Of a stretch of 49,732 nucleotides of DNA, positions 16,988-25,457 are shown in pieces. The stretch is taken from positions 1-49,732 of the forward strand of contig JADFAE010000033.1 in assembly GCA_015665415.1 (NCBI GenBank), given 5' to 3'. A model generated the notes under the pieces. The model worked only from the letters and a program-made list of their open reading frames with translations, was not told the origin of the DNA and did not search any database. The stretch comes from Roseobacter sp. (GTDB lineage: Bacteria; Pseudomonadota; Alphaproteobacteria; Rhodobacterales; Rhodobacteraceae). Each line of letters opens with the position of its first letter. Position 1 is the stretch's first letter. The translations under genes were made by a program, and so were the position numbers.

Positions 16988-18004
16988 TTAGCGGAAGGGA
17001 GGCGAATACAGCAGACCACCTTCGGTCCACTGAGCATTCAGGCCACGTGCCAGACCGATTGGTGTTGCTTCACCGATGTTGTCAGCAAAGACTTCGCCGT
17101 AGTTGCCACCAACGGACAGAGCATTTTTGCCCCAGTCAGCCGAGAGGCCCAGCATCTCGCCCAGGGTGCCTTCGGTACCCAGCAGACGGTTGATTTCAGG
17201 GTTGTTTGTGCCGCCAGCCATCTCTGCGAGATTGGCCGAAGTCACACCCAGCTCTTCAGCAGTGATCAGAGCATTCAAAGTCCAGCGAACAACGTCGCCC
17301 CACTCATTGTCGCCGTGGCGAACCAGTGGGCCAAGAGGCTCTTTGGAGATGATTTCAGGCAGCAGGACGTGGTCCGCAGGCGATTCAAAGGTGGCGCGGG
17401 TTGCGGCCAGACCGGAAGCGTCGGTGGTGTAAACGTCACAGGCGCCAGCCAGATACTGCTGCTGCGCTTCGGCGTTGGTTTCGATCGGAACAGGCTCGTA
17501 AGAGATGTTGTTCGAACGGAAGAAGTCCGCCAGGTTCAGCTCGGTGGTGGTGCCGGTCTGAATGCAGACAGTAGCGCCATCGAGTTCTTTGGCCGAAGAA
17601 ACGCCCAGCTCTTTGGGGACCATGAAGCCCTGACCGTCGTAGTAGTTCACGCCGGTGAATTCGAACTTCAGGTCAACATCGCGCGAGAAGGTCCAGGTGG
17701 TGTTACGGGCCAACACGTCGATTTCGCCAGACGCCAGCGCAGTAAAGCGGGTCTTGCCAGTTGTTGGCACGAATTCAACAGCGCTGCCGTCGCCCAGTAC
17801 GGCCGCAGCAACAGCGCGACAGACGGCAACGTCAAAGCCTTTCCATTCCCCATTTGCATCCGGAGCCGCAAAGCCAACCAGACCGGTGGTGACGCCGCAG
17901 TTCAGTTTGCCGCGTGCTTTCACGTCGTCCAGTGTACCGGCAGCAGCTGCGCCAGCAGACAGGCCAGCAATGGTCAGCGCGCCCAAAATTACGGTATTTT
18001 TCAT
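16988..18004 (-). CDS. aapJ: General L-amino acid ABC transporter, periplasmic binding protein
   Basis: 338-residue solute-binding protein (AapJ/BztA). An N-terminal signal peptide, MKNTVILGALTIAGLSAGAAAA, ends before GTLDDVKARG. The mature protein shows the family 3 binding signatures GFDVAVCRAVAAAVLG and the ARNTTWTFSRDV ligand region. The ATG at 18004 has AGAGGT 5-6 nt upstream; an in-frame ATG at 18028 would spoil the signal peptide. First gene of the operon, with a structured 5' leader. Confidence 0.95.
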   Translation of the reverse strand: MKNTVILGALTIAGLSAGAAAAGTLDDVKARGKLNCGVTTGLVGFAAPDANGEWKGFDVAVCRAVAAAVLGDGSAVEFVPTTGKTRFTALASGEIDVLARNTTWTFSRDVDLKFEFTGVNYYDGQGFMVPKELGVSSAKELDGATVCIQTGTTTELNLADFFRSNNISYEPVPIETNAEAQQQYLAGACDVYTTDASGLAATRATFESPADHVLLPEIISKEPLGPLVRHGDNEWGDVVRWTLNALITAEELGVTSANLAEMAGGTNNPEINRLLGTEGTLGEMLGLSADWGKNALSVGGNYGEVFADNIGEATPIGLARGLNAQWTEGGLLYSPPFR

Positions 18005-18024
18005 ATTTACCTCTTCCTGATGTT

Positions 18025-18071
18025 CCACCTATTGCGGTGGTTTTTTTTATCCCGGCAGGAGTGGTGCCGGG
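18025..18071 (-). promoter_or_regulatory. Two hairpins in the aapJ 5' leader
   Basis: On the minus strand CCCGGCA...TGCCGGG (18065-18071 with 18051-18057) comes first, then an A8 run and CCACC...GGTGG (18036-18040 with 18025-18029), ending about 20 nt before the start codon. They could protect the mRNA or modulate initiation. No known riboswitch was recognised. Confidence 0.45.
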
Positions 18072-18109
18072 GAAGGCTTGAAACGGAGCCAGGCTCCAAT
18101 TCGTAACGG

Positions 18110-18139
18110 AGTTTGGTCCCATTCATCAACAAACGTCAA
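18110..18139 (-). promoter_or_regulatory. Candidate aapJ promoter
   Basis: Minus strand TTGACG (18139-18134), 18-bp spacer, CAAACT (18115-18110). The -35 is near consensus; the -10 matches three of six. Upstream, CGAATA (18165-18170) and TATTCG (18184-18189) form an inverted repeat that could be a regulator site. Confidence 0.35.
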
Positions 18140-18235
18140 GTATGTGATCATGAAATTCAATGTCCGAATAGCGAACTATCCATTATTCGATACAAAATTT
18201 CCAAACCGGGATCAGCCCCGCAACTTGCTGTCTCC

Positions 18236-18940
18236 TTAGCTAAAGTCGTAGAAATTTTTGGCATGCAAAAAGGCCACCCGCTTCAATTCTGCTGCCGCTT
18301 TGGCCTCGTCATCAACCCCCCATTGCTCTTCCTGCCAGGACTCGTCCACACGGGAAATACGCCAAATTTCGCCCGTGTCGCGCCAATTATGCGCTGCTGC
18401 AAAGCCCAGAACCAAGGATCCGGACATGGAAACCAGGTCATGAAAGGCGGCGAGTTGGAAGTTGCTGAGCGCATGTACGCCGTCTCGCAGCCTCTTCAGA
18501 GCGTCCGCTTCCTGGGGTTGGTGCAAGAGCCCGGTACGCGGTGCCAACCGGGCTCCCAGGGTCTGTTCAGCCCAGTCCAGCGCCGGCCCCCATTCCGCCT
18601 CCTGACGCTGCACTAATTCCTGAGGCGCGTCAGCGCGATAGCACAAAAGGTCCGAATCACCATAGTCCGCCAGCATATCCGCGACCTCTGCGTGCTGATT
18701 CGCGACCTTGTCGATGGCGGCATTGGCAGAGCGGGTAAAGGGCATGGTCTCGGGGTTGATGCCCTCGATCTGGGCGTCCCATTCTGCCGCGATGGCCTCG
18801 GCCATCTCCCGGCTTGGAACCACCAAAGCCGCCTTGGCCGGTGTCTTGACCCGGCGGCCATCCAGCTCAACCGCAAAGCCAGCTTCAGCCGCAACCGCCC
18901 GGGCCTCTTTCCAAAACCGTTTCTGCTTCCAGTCACTCAT
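18236..18940 (-). CDS. ATP12 family F1-ATPase assembly chaperone
   Basis: 234 residues matching the ATP12 family. In mitochondria Atp12 binds the F1 alpha subunit before assembly; alphaproteobacteria carry a homologue. Seen here are the N-terminal RFWKEARAVAAEAGFAVELD, the conserved MPFTRSANAAIDKV and the DLLCYRADAPQELVQRQ stretch. It is the last gene of the run crcB-rluC-HAD-ATP12, 3 bp after the HAD gene. No obvious terminator follows. Confidence 0.9.
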   Translation of the reverse strand: MSDWKQKRFWKEARAVAAEAGFAVELDGRRVKTPAKAALVVPSREMAEAIAAEWDAQIEGINPETMPFTRSANAAIDKVANQHAEVADMLADYGDSDLLCYRADAPQELVQRQEAEWGPALDWAEQTLGARLAPRTGLLHQPQEADALKRLRDGVHALSNFQLAAFHDLVSMSGSLVLGFAAAHNWRDTGEIWRISRVDESWQEEQWGVDDEAKAAAELKRVAFLHAKNFYDFS

Positions 18941-18943
18941 CTC

Positions 18944-19612
18944 TCATGCCTTCCAGATCTGCTGCAGCAGCGGCTCCAATTGCGCAAAACTGCTGATGAT
19001 ATGGTCTGCGCCCAGACCGGCAGCCGGGTGATAGCCCCAGTCCACGGCGATGGTGCAAACTCCTGCAGCGCGGCCCATATCAATGTCATAACTTGTATCC
19101 CCGATCATCACCGCATCGCGGGCCTCGACACCGGTTTCCGCCAGTGCCGTCAGCACCATCGACGGATGTGGCTTTGAGGGGTGATGATCTGCCACTTGCC
19201 GGGTGACAAAACAATCGAGCCCGTGGGACGCGATCAGCGCATCCAGGCCCCGCTGCGATTTCCCCGTGGCAACGCCCAACAGATACTCGGGCACCAAATT
19301 CAGCGCCGCCAAGGTTTCCGCCGCGCCCGGGAACAGGGGCGAATGCCCGGCCCCCTGTGCCAGCCGCCTGTCCATATAGGCCCGCTTGTAGCCCGCAACC
19401 AGCTCCGCCTGCACCGCAGGGGTTTGGGTTGGTGCCAATTGCGCCATGGCCAGCGGCAGGCTGAGTCCGACGATCGAAAGAATCTCCGCCCGCGACGGCA
19501 CCGACAGCCCAACCCCTTCAAATGCCGCGACCATTGCTGATGCGATGGCATTCTGGCTATCTGCCAGGGTGCCATCTACATCAAAGAGGATCAGCCGCAG
19601 CGGCTCGCTCAC
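18944..19612 (-). CDS. HAD-family phosphatase, phosphoglycolate phosphatase-like
   Basis: 222-residue HAD hydrolase. Motif I is FDVDGTLADS with nucleophile Asp11 and Asp13; motif II/III is around VATGKSQRGLDALI; motif IV is MIGDTSYDIDMG. The cap between motifs I and II suits the Gph/PGP subfamily. It overlaps the rluC end by 4 bp (ATGA). Linkage to a pseudouridine synthase is a common arrangement in Rhodobacteraceae and does not identify the substrate. Confidence 0.85.
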   Translation of the reverse strand: MSEPLRLILFDVDGTLADSQNAIASAMVAAFEGVGLSVPSRAEILSIVGLSLPLAMAQLAPTQTPAVQAELVAGYKRAYMDRRLAQGAGHSPLFPGAAETLAALNLVPEYLLGVATGKSQRGLDALIASHGLDCFVTRQVADHHPSKPHPSMVLTALAETGVEARDAVMIGDTSYDIDMGRAAGVCTIAVDWGYHPAAGLGADHIISSFAQLEPLLQQIWKA

Positions 19613-20655
19613 AGCAGCCCCTCAAAAGGATCATCCGCCGCCAGGTCTTCGGTCCAACCAAAGGTGTCCCAGCTGTCCTTCATGTGCTCTGGCAGCTCTG
19701 CCGTCATCACGATGTCTTTTTTGGTGCTCGGATGTTCAAACACCAGACGGCGCGCATGCAGGTGCAGCTTTTTGCTGATCACACCACCCAGCTGCGCACC
19801 CCAGCCATCGCCAAGGTTTTCCTGACCCGAGCCGCCATATTTGCCGTCACCGATGATAGGGTGCCCGATCTCTGCCATATGGGCACGCAACTGGTGCGTG
19901 CGCCCCGTCACCGGCTCCATCGCCACCCAGGAGGCACGCCCCGCCACCCGGTACAGGGTTGCGTAATAGGTATGCGCCCGTTTGGCCCCTGGTGTCCTGT
20001 CGATCTCATTCGGGTGCACGGCGATCATCTTCTCGCCCTCACCGCCAGCGCCATGACCACCAGCCTTGACCAGACCAGCCTTGATCTCGCCCAGGTAGGG
20101 CGTCGGCACGCCCGCCACCAGGGCCCAGTAGATCTTACGGGTGTTGCGGTGCCGGAAGGCCGCCGTCAGCGCCTTGGCCGCAAGACGGGTCCGCGCCAGC
20201 ACCAGCACCCCAGAGGTGTCCTTGTCGAGCCGGTGCACCAGACGCGGCTTTTCTTCGGCGTCAAAGCGCAGCGCATCCGACAAACCGTCCACGTGTTTTG
20301 TCGTGCCGCTGCCGCCCTGCACAGCCAGACCTGCGGGTTTGTTCAACACAATGACATCATCGTCTTTGTAGATTACGCAGCCGCGGATCATCTTGGCATC
20401 CGCTTCTGAGATGCGCGCCATGCGCGGCTCTGCCCGTTTCAGATCCGTTTCCGCCAGTGGCGGCACCCGGACCACCTGACCCGCTGCCACGCGGCTGTTG
20501 GCCTTGACCCGGCCGCCATCCAGACGCAGCTCGCCCTTGCGACACATCTTTTCGATACGTCCCTGGTTCACATGCGGAAACAGCCGACGCAGCCAACGAT
20601 CGATCCGTTGGTCATCATCCGCCTCGGCTACGGTAATCATCTGTACGCCGCTCAT
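19609..20655 (-). CDS. rluC: Ribosomal large subunit pseudouridine synthase RluC/RluD family
   Basis: 348 residues. An N-terminal S4-type RNA-binding domain (about 13-60, DQRIDRWLRRLFPHVNQGRI) precedes the RluA-type catalytic domain with HRLDKDTSG (141-149, catalytic Asp144) and GRTHQLRAHM. The enzyme converts specific 23S rRNA uridines to pseudouridine. I chose the ATG at 20655 because AGAGGAG lies 8 nt upstream and it gives the ATGA overlap with crcB; an in-frame ATG at 20679 lacks these. Rlu subclass is assigned by overall likeness only. Confidence 0.9.
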   Translation of the reverse strand: MSGVQMITVAEADDDQRIDRWLRRLFPHVNQGRIEKMCRKGELRLDGGRVKANSRVAAGQVVRVPPLAETDLKRAEPRMARISEADAKMIRGCVIYKDDDVIVLNKPAGLAVQGGSGTTKHVDGLSDALRFDAEEKPRLVHRLDKDTSGVLVLARTRLAAKALTAAFRHRNTRKIYWALVAGVPTPYLGEIKAGLVKAGGHGAGGEGEKMIAVHPNEIDRTPGAKRAHTYYATLYRVAGRASWVAMEPVTGRTHQLRAHMAEIGHPIIGDGKYGGSGQENLGDGWGAQLGGVISKKLHLHARRLVFEHPSTKKDIVMTAELPEHMKDSWDTFGWTEDLAADDPFEGLL

Positions 20656-21032
20656 GCGAACACTCCTCTTGCGAGCCAAAGGCCCAGAAACAATCCACCA
20701 ACCGACAGGCCAACAGAAAGTAAAACATATAGCGCGGCCTGCCCATGGGCACCGCGCTCGATCAGATTGGCCGTCTCCAGAGAAAAGGCCGAAAAGGTGG
20801 TGAACCCACCCAAAAGTCCAGTCATCACCAGCGGGCTGAGATGGGTCAGCCCCTTATGCGCCGCTGCCACCACAAAGGCCCCCATCACAAAAGAGCCAAT
20901 CACATTGACCGTGATGATGGCGAGCGGAAATTCCTGATGGCCAATCAGGCGGAGCACGCCGAGGCCAGTCAGGTAACGCAGCACCGCGCCGCAAGCGCCG
21001 CCCAGGGCGACCAGTGAAACCGTAGAAATCAT
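20652..21032 (-). CDS. crcB: Fluoride exporter CrcB/Fluc
   Basis: 126-residue four-helix membrane protein forming a dimeric fluoride channel. Family signatures GGACGAVLRYL, NVIGSFVMGAF and GLLGGFTTFSAFSLE are intact. It overlaps rluC by 4 bp. I saw no fluoride riboswitch in the 132 bp upstream, which instead hold an intergenic repeat. Confidence 0.95.
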   Translation of the reverse strand: MISTVSLVALGGACGAVLRYLTGLGVLRLIGHQEFPLAIITVNVIGSFVMGAFVVAAAHKGLTHLSPLVMTGLLGGFTTFSAFSLETANLIERGAHGQAALYVLLSVGLSVGGLFLGLWLARGVFA

Positions 21033-21082
21033 CCCGGGTCTGTGGCGCTACAGCGACGGGAAGTCAAGTTTTCATAGCGCAT

Positions 21083-21136
21083 GGCTGCTTTGCAGCCCCC
21101 TCCACCTTCATATTTCAACAAATACTTCCGCCGGAG
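21083..21136. repeat. Intergenic repeat, copy A
   Basis: A GGCTGC-TTT-GCAGCC hairpin (21083-21097), a CCCTCC run, then a core CTTCATATTTCAACAAATAC from 21106. The core resembles, in opposite orientation to its hairpin, the element at 48361-48386. I recall such elements as common between genes in Roseobacter genomes, but cannot count copies here. Confidence 0.5.
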
Positions 21137-21139
21137 GCC

Positions 21140-21163
21140 GCGGTTTTCAGCATGGAAAACCGC
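21140..21163 (-). terminator. Hairpin after rarA
   Basis: GCGGTTTTC (21140-21148) and GAAAACCGC (21155-21163) form a perfect 9-bp stem with a 6-nt loop, starting 1 bp past the rarA stop. No U-tract follows, so termination is uncertain. Confidence 0.45.
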
Positions 21164-21164
21164 T

Positions 21165-22484
21165 TCACGAGTTCCGCTTCAATCTCAGATTGGCAAAATA
21201 TTCGCTGCGCCGCTTCAACTCACGCTCAAACCCCCGCTCAACCGGCTGGTACAGTACCGGGCGTTTGACCCCTTCCGGGAAATAATTCTGCCCCGAAAAC
21301 CCATCTTCGGCGTCGTGATCATAGGCATAGCCCGCGCCATAGCCCTGCTCCGACATCAGCTTTGTCGGGGCATTCATGATATGTTTGGGCGGCGGCGCTG
21401 ATCCGGTCTCTTTGGCCAAACGCCGGGCCGCCTTGATGCCCACATAGACCGCGTTGGATTTGGGTGCCAATGCCAGGTAAACGGCGGCATTGGCCAGCGC
21501 CAACTCACCTTCCGGGCTGCCCAGGCGCTCATAGGTGTTCCAAGCATTCAGGCAAACGGTATTGGCCTGCGGATCGGCAAGGCCGATGTCCTCGGTCGAC
21601 ATCATGGTCAGACGGCGGGCCAGAAACCGCGGATCTTCGCCGCCTTCCAACATGCGCCCCAGCCAATAGAGCGCCGCATCCGGGTCAGAGCCACGAATGG
21701 ATTTGTGCAAGGCCGAGATCAGATTGTAATGCTCATCGCCGGTTTTGTCGTATTTTGCCGCCCGCCGCATCAGCCGGGTCGCCAGCGCGTCACGGCCCAA
21801 CGGGGCCTGCACCCGCCAGGCCGCAACCTGTTCAATCAGATTGAGCAGTGTGCGCCCATCCCCATCCGCCATTTCCTGCAGCGCGTCGCGGGCCTCACCA
21901 TCCAGCGGCAGCGCCCGTCCCAGCTCCTGTTCGGCGCGCTGGGTCAAATGCTCGAGATCCACCAAAGACAGACGCTCAAGCACCAGCACTTGTGAACGCG
22001 ACAACACAGCGGCGTTCAACTCAAACGAGGGGTTTTCAGTGGTGGCCCCGACCAAGAGGATGGTGCCATCTTCCATGTAGGGCAGGAACCCGTCTTGCTG
22101 CGCCTTGTTGAACCGGTGGATCTCATCCACAAACAACAGGGTTCCCTGCCCGTTTTGACGCCGGATCTTGGCCGCCTCAAAGACTTTGCGCAGGTCCGGC
22201 ACGCCGGTAAAAATCGCCGAAATCTGGACAAAATGCAGATCGGTTTCACGTGCCAACAGCCGCGCAATGGTGGTCTTGCCCACCCCGGGAGGCCCCCAGA
22301 AAATCAAGGACGACAGCGAACCCGAAGACAGCATCACCCCAAGCGGTGCCTCTTCTCCCAGCACCTGGGCCTGACCAATCACCTCTGACAGAGTTTGCGG
22401 TCGCAGGCGATCCGCCAGGGGCCGATTCAGCTCTGCCCCGGGTTGCGATTTTGCATCTTCACCACTGTCAAAGAGATCCGCCAT
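21165..22484 (-). CDS. rarA: Replication-associated recombination protein A (RarA/MgsA)
   Basis: 439-residue AAA+ ATPase related to clamp loaders, acting at stalled forks. Walker A GPPGVGKTT (about 64-72), Walker B LLFVDEIHRFNKAQQD, sensor 1 GATTENPSFELN, and the C-terminal MgsA region with DPDAALYWLGRMLEGGEDP are all present. Length is normal. It starts 3 bp after the protease stop, so the two share a transcript. The ADRLRPQTLSEVIGQ N-terminus supports the start. Confidence 0.95.
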   Translation of the reverse strand: MADLFDSGEDAKSQPGAELNRPLADRLRPQTLSEVIGQAQVLGEEAPLGVMLSSGSLSSLIFWGPPGVGKTTIARLLARETDLHFVQISAIFTGVPDLRKVFEAAKIRRQNGQGTLLFVDEIHRFNKAQQDGFLPYMEDGTILLVGATTENPSFELNAAVLSRSQVLVLERLSLVDLEHLTQRAEQELGRALPLDGEARDALQEMADGDGRTLLNLIEQVAAWRVQAPLGRDALATRLMRRAAKYDKTGDEHYNLISALHKSIRGSDPDAALYWLGRMLEGGEDPRFLARRLTMMSTEDIGLADPQANTVCLNAWNTYERLGSPEGELALANAAVYLALAPKSNAVYVGIKAARRLAKETGSAPPPKHIMNAPTKLMSEQGYGAGYAYDHDAEDGFSGQNYFPEGVKRPVLYQPVERGFERELKRRSEYFANLRLKRNS

Positions 22485-22487
22485 CGC

Positions 22488-23897
22488 TCAGCGCCGCATC
22501 CGCAGGCTGACCCGCTGGCCACGCCGGTTCAGATCCAGTTGCAAACGACGCCCGGCCGCCTCCAGTAGATGCGGCACAGTCTCGGCCTCCAACACCTCTT
22601 CGCCATTGATCGCCAACAGAATATCCCCAGGCTTCACCCCGGCGCGCCCGGCATAGGGACCCGGATCCAGCACCACAACGCCAGTGGCGGACAGCGGCAG
22701 TTGCAGGCGCACGATGGCCACCGGATTGATCAACCCAACCGTCAACCCCGGCAGCGGGCTGTGCTCGTTCAACACCAGGGATCGCGAGGGCGGATCATTG
22801 GGGGCGGTGAACATCTCAACCTTCAGGATCTCGCGCGCATCCCCACGCAGACGGGACACCGCAGAGGTGCCGTCAAGACCGGCCACCGACATGCGAAACA
22901 CCATTTCAGACGGCGAATTCACCACCTGGCCGTCGACCTCGGTGATGACATCGCCAACCTCGAACCCGGCCTTGGCAAAGGGGCTTTGCGGGTGCAGTTC
23001 AGAAATCACCATCCCCTCTGGCAGCTCCATCCCCAAAGAGGCCGCCAGATCCGCATCCACCGGCTGGCCGCTCATGCCGGCCCAGGGGCGCTGGAACCCT
23101 TCGGAACCCGCCCGCGCCTGTTTGACAAATTCGCGCACCAGATTGGCAGGAATGGCAAAACCGATCCCGTTTGAGCCACCAGAGCGGCTGAGGATCCGGG
23201 TATTGATGCCAATAAGATCGCCATTCACATCGATCAACGCGCCGCCGGAATTGCCGGGGTTGATCGGTGCATCGGTCTGAATGTAATAGCCAAACCCCTC
23301 GCCCGAGGCGGTGCCAGATCGCGCCAGCCCCGAGACAATGCCGCTGCTGACCGTTTGCCCCACCCCAAAGGGGTTGCCGATGGCCAGCGCCAATTCTCCG
23401 ACCTCGACCTCATCGCTATTGCGCAAATCAAGGAAAGGCAGGTCCGACACTTCTTCCAGCTGCAGGATCGCCAGATCACTGGCCTGATCCGCCAGCACCA
23501 CCCGGGCGTCATATTCGCGCTTATCTGTGGTCACCACCCGGATTTCAGTTGCCATGCCAACCACGTGGTAATTGGACACAACAATGCCATCCTGCGACAG
23601 GATGACCCCAGACCCCAGAGAGCTTTCCACCCTTGGGCGCGGGCTGGAAAAATTGCGAAAGAAATCCTCAAAAAACGGATCATTCATAAAGGGCGAGCGC
23701 TGCTGTGTCTGGCGCACGATCTTGGCGTAGATATTCACCACTGCCGGGGCCGCCTGTTTGACCAGGGGCGCAAACCCCAAAGAAATCTCTGACTGGGACT
23801 GCGGGATACGGGTCTCAGCCTGAGCCGCAGGGCTCAGCATCGCAAGGGTCAGGCCGAGGGCCAAGCCCAAGCGGGGGATAAGGGCAGTACGGAACAT
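22488..23897 (-). CDS. Periplasmic Do/DegQ-type serine protease
   Basis: 469 residues. After a signal peptide (ALGLTLAMLSPAAQA) comes the trypsin-like domain with His in NYHVVG, Asp in SDLAILQ and Ser in GNSGGAL, then two PDZ domains (about 265-345 and 375-465). This is the HtrA/Do layout, so it should degrade or chaperone misfolded periplasmic proteins. The ATG at 23897 has GGAGA upstream; a longer frame from 23945 would precede the signal peptide with unrelated residues. DegP and DegQ are not separable by eye. Confidence 0.92.
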   Translation of the reverse strand: MFRTALIPRLGLALGLTLAMLSPAAQAETRIPQSQSEISLGFAPLVKQAAPAVVNIYAKIVRQTQQRSPFMNDPFFEDFFRNFSSPRPRVESSLGSGVILSQDGIVVSNYHVVGMATEIRVVTTDKREYDARVVLADQASDLAILQLEEVSDLPFLDLRNSDEVEVGELALAIGNPFGVGQTVSSGIVSGLARSGTASGEGFGYYIQTDAPINPGNSGGALIDVNGDLIGINTRILSRSGGSNGIGFAIPANLVREFVKQARAGSEGFQRPWAGMSGQPVDADLAASLGMELPEGMVISELHPQSPFAKAGFEVGDVITEVDGQVVNSPSEMVFRMSVAGLDGTSAVSRLRGDAREILKVEMFTAPNDPPSRSLVLNEHSPLPGLTVGLINPVAIVRLQLPLSATGVVVLDPGPYAGRAGVKPGDILLAINGEEVLEAETVPHLLEAAGRRLQLDLNRRGQRVSLRMRR

Positions 23898-24021
23898 GGG
23901 TTCTCCGGCAAAAAGGGTCACCAAAGGATATGCTTCTGGCACCAATCAAATGCAAGCTTTGCCAACCCGCCTCCTGCCCCCGCCCGAACACCCGGGCGCA
24001 GGGCGAGAGGCCTTGCCCCCG

Positions 24022-25092
24022 TCAGCCCGCAAGCTGGGCGGGCATTGCCCGGCGCGCTTTGACCGCCGCCACCAGTTTGCGCAGCTCAACCACGGTGTCG
24101 TCCCAGCCGATGCAGCCATCGGTGATCGACTGGCCATAGGTCAGCGTGCCCTTGCCCAGGTCCTGACGCCCGGCAACCAGATGGCTTTCGATCATCACGC
24201 CGGTGATTCTCTGCTCACCTGCGCGCATCTGGTCGCCGACATCCTGCAGCACCAGGGGCTGTTTGGCCGGGTCCTTGTCACTGTTGGCATGGCTGGCGTC
24301 GATCATCACATGGCCGCGAATGCCGTCCTGTTCTGCCTTGTTGCAAGCCGCATCCACAGAGACCGCAGTGTAATTCACGCCGCCGCCACCCCGCAGAATG
24401 ACATGGCAATCCGGGTTGCCGCTGGTCGCCGCAATCGCCGCGCGGCCGTTTTTGGCCAGGGCCATGAAATGATGCGGATGCGCCGCAGAGCGCGCGGCAT
24501 CAATGGCGATCTGCACGTTACCACGGGTGCCGTTTTTGAACCCTACCGGGCAGGACAGGCCAGAGGCCATCTCGCGGTGGATCTGGCTTTCGGTGGTACG
24601 GGCCCCAATGGCGGCCCAGGCCATCAAATCCGACAGATATTGCGGCACGGCTGTATCGAGGAACTCGGTGCCGACCGGCAGGCCCATCTGGTTGATATCG
24701 AGCAGGAGCTTGCGCGCCATTTCCAGCCCCTCGTTGATGCGGAAGGAGCCATCAAGGCGCGGGTCATTGACCAGCCCCTTCCAGCCGCTGATGGTGCGGG
24801 GTTTTTCAAAATAGACCCGCATCACCACTTCCAGCTCACCCGCCAGCTCATCGCGCAGCGGCTTCAGACGTTCTGCATATTCAAGTGCGGCCTTGGTGTC
24901 GTGGATCGAGCAGGGGCCGACCACAACAATCAGCCGATCATCGGCGCCGCGCAGCACCTTTTGGATATCGGCGCGGCTGTCCAGCACGGTTTTGCTGGCC
25001 AGATCATTGCTGGGCAGTTTCTCTGCCAGTTCATCCGGCGAGATCAGTTCCTGCATATCGGTGATGCGGAGGTTTTCGATTTGGGTGGTCAT
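24022..25092 (-). CDS. aroG: 3-deoxy-7-phosphoheptulonate synthase (DAHP synthase, class I)
   Basis: 356-residue type I (AroG/AroF/AroH-like) enzyme condensing phosphoenolpyruvate and erythrose 4-phosphate, the first step of the shikimate pathway. Seen are VVVGPCSIHDTKAALEYAERL (metal-binding Cys in GPCSIHD), the MRVYFEKPRTISGWKGLVNDP substrate loop, IGARTTESQIHREMASGLS and the late IDASHANSDKDP. The N-terminal segment normally carrying allosteric contacts is present, so feedback inhibition is likely. The leader ORF and hairpin upstream also suggest transcription attenuation by aromatic amino acid supply. Confidence 0.95.
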   Translation of the reverse strand: MTTQIENLRITDMQELISPDELAEKLPSNDLASKTVLDSRADIQKVLRGADDRLIVVVGPCSIHDTKAALEYAERLKPLRDELAGELEVVMRVYFEKPRTISGWKGLVNDPRLDGSFRINEGLEMARKLLLDINQMGLPVGTEFLDTAVPQYLSDLMAWAAIGARTTESQIHREMASGLSCPVGFKNGTRGNVQIAIDAARSAAHPHHFMALAKNGRAAIAATSGNPDCHVILRGGGGVNYTAVSVDAACNKAEQDGIRGHVMIDASHANSDKDPAKQPLVLQDVGDQMRAGEQRITGVMIESHLVAGRQDLGKGTLTYGQSITDGCIGWDDTVVELRKLVAAVKARRAMPAQLAG

Positions 25093-25138
25093 GGTCCTAA
25101 GGTTCCTTGCGGGAGGCCCCGGAGCGTAGCGGCGGATA

Positions 25139-25168
25139 CAAAAAAACCGCCATCTGCTGAGGGCGGTT
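25139..25168 (-). terminator. Attenuator hairpin upstream of aroG
   Basis: On the minus strand AACCGCC (25168-25162), a 10-nt loop, GGCGGTT (25151-25145) and a run of about seven T, ending 47 bp before the aroG ATG. It is a canonical intrinsic terminator placed between a leader ORF and its structural gene. The 5' arm is complementary to GGCGG inside the leader ORF (25228-25224), giving a possible antiterminator. Confidence 0.8.
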
Positions 25169-25197
25169 GGTGTGGTATCTGCTGGTGCGTGCCTATG

Positions 25198-25278
25198 TCA
25201 TCTGCGCGCCAAGACCCCTCCGTCCGCCTGTCGGCCCGGATAAAAATAAAACCAGATTGCAGCATAGGCTTGGGTCAT
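25198..25278 (-). CDS. Aromatic-rich leader peptide of aroG (attenuation)
   Basis: A 26-codon ORF starting MTQAYAAIWFYFYPGRQ and stopping at TGA (25198-25200). Codons 9-13 are Trp-Phe-Tyr-Phe-Tyr, with another Tyr at codon 5; such a run has no likely other purpose in a short ORF before DAHP synthase. GCCTATG in codons 4-6 (25269-25263) is perfectly complementary to CATAGGC just after the stop codon (25197-25191), suiting the 1:2 pairing of an attenuator. No strong ribosome site precedes the ATG, and the best -35/-10 pair (TTGAAA at 25340-25335) is weak. Known trp, phe and his leaders have this design; the exact folding here is my inference. Confidence 0.8.
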   Translation of the reverse strand: MTQAYAAIWFYFYPGRQADGGVLARR

Positions 25279-25457
25279 GCGGGCGACGCTAGCGGAGATT
25301 CGGGGGGTTGTCTATCTGGAAACTTAGTACTGATTTTCAAAACTTTGCTAGCCAGGCATGGAGATCACTTCGACAAAAGTACAACGTCTGCTTTGAGCCC
25401 ACTTTGACCGATGCCGCGTGTCGCACCAACTGCAGCAATGCATCAGAACAAGGCTAT

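Noticed and set aside
18040-18050. T-run beside the aapJ leader hairpin as a plus-strand terminator
   Set aside because: The T-run precedes, rather than follows, the hairpin on the plus strand, so it does not have terminator polarity.
16922-18106. Plus-strand ORF of 394 codons opposite aapJ
   Set aside because: Antisense to a clear binding-protein gene and no domain.
21033-21164. Possible fluoride riboswitch upstream of crcB
   Set aside because: No matching pseudoknot pattern; the region is an intergenic repeat and the rarA 3' hairpin.
23896-25407. Plus-strand ORF of 503 codons opposite aroG
   Set aside because: Antisense shadow that also runs through the attenuator and leader ORF.
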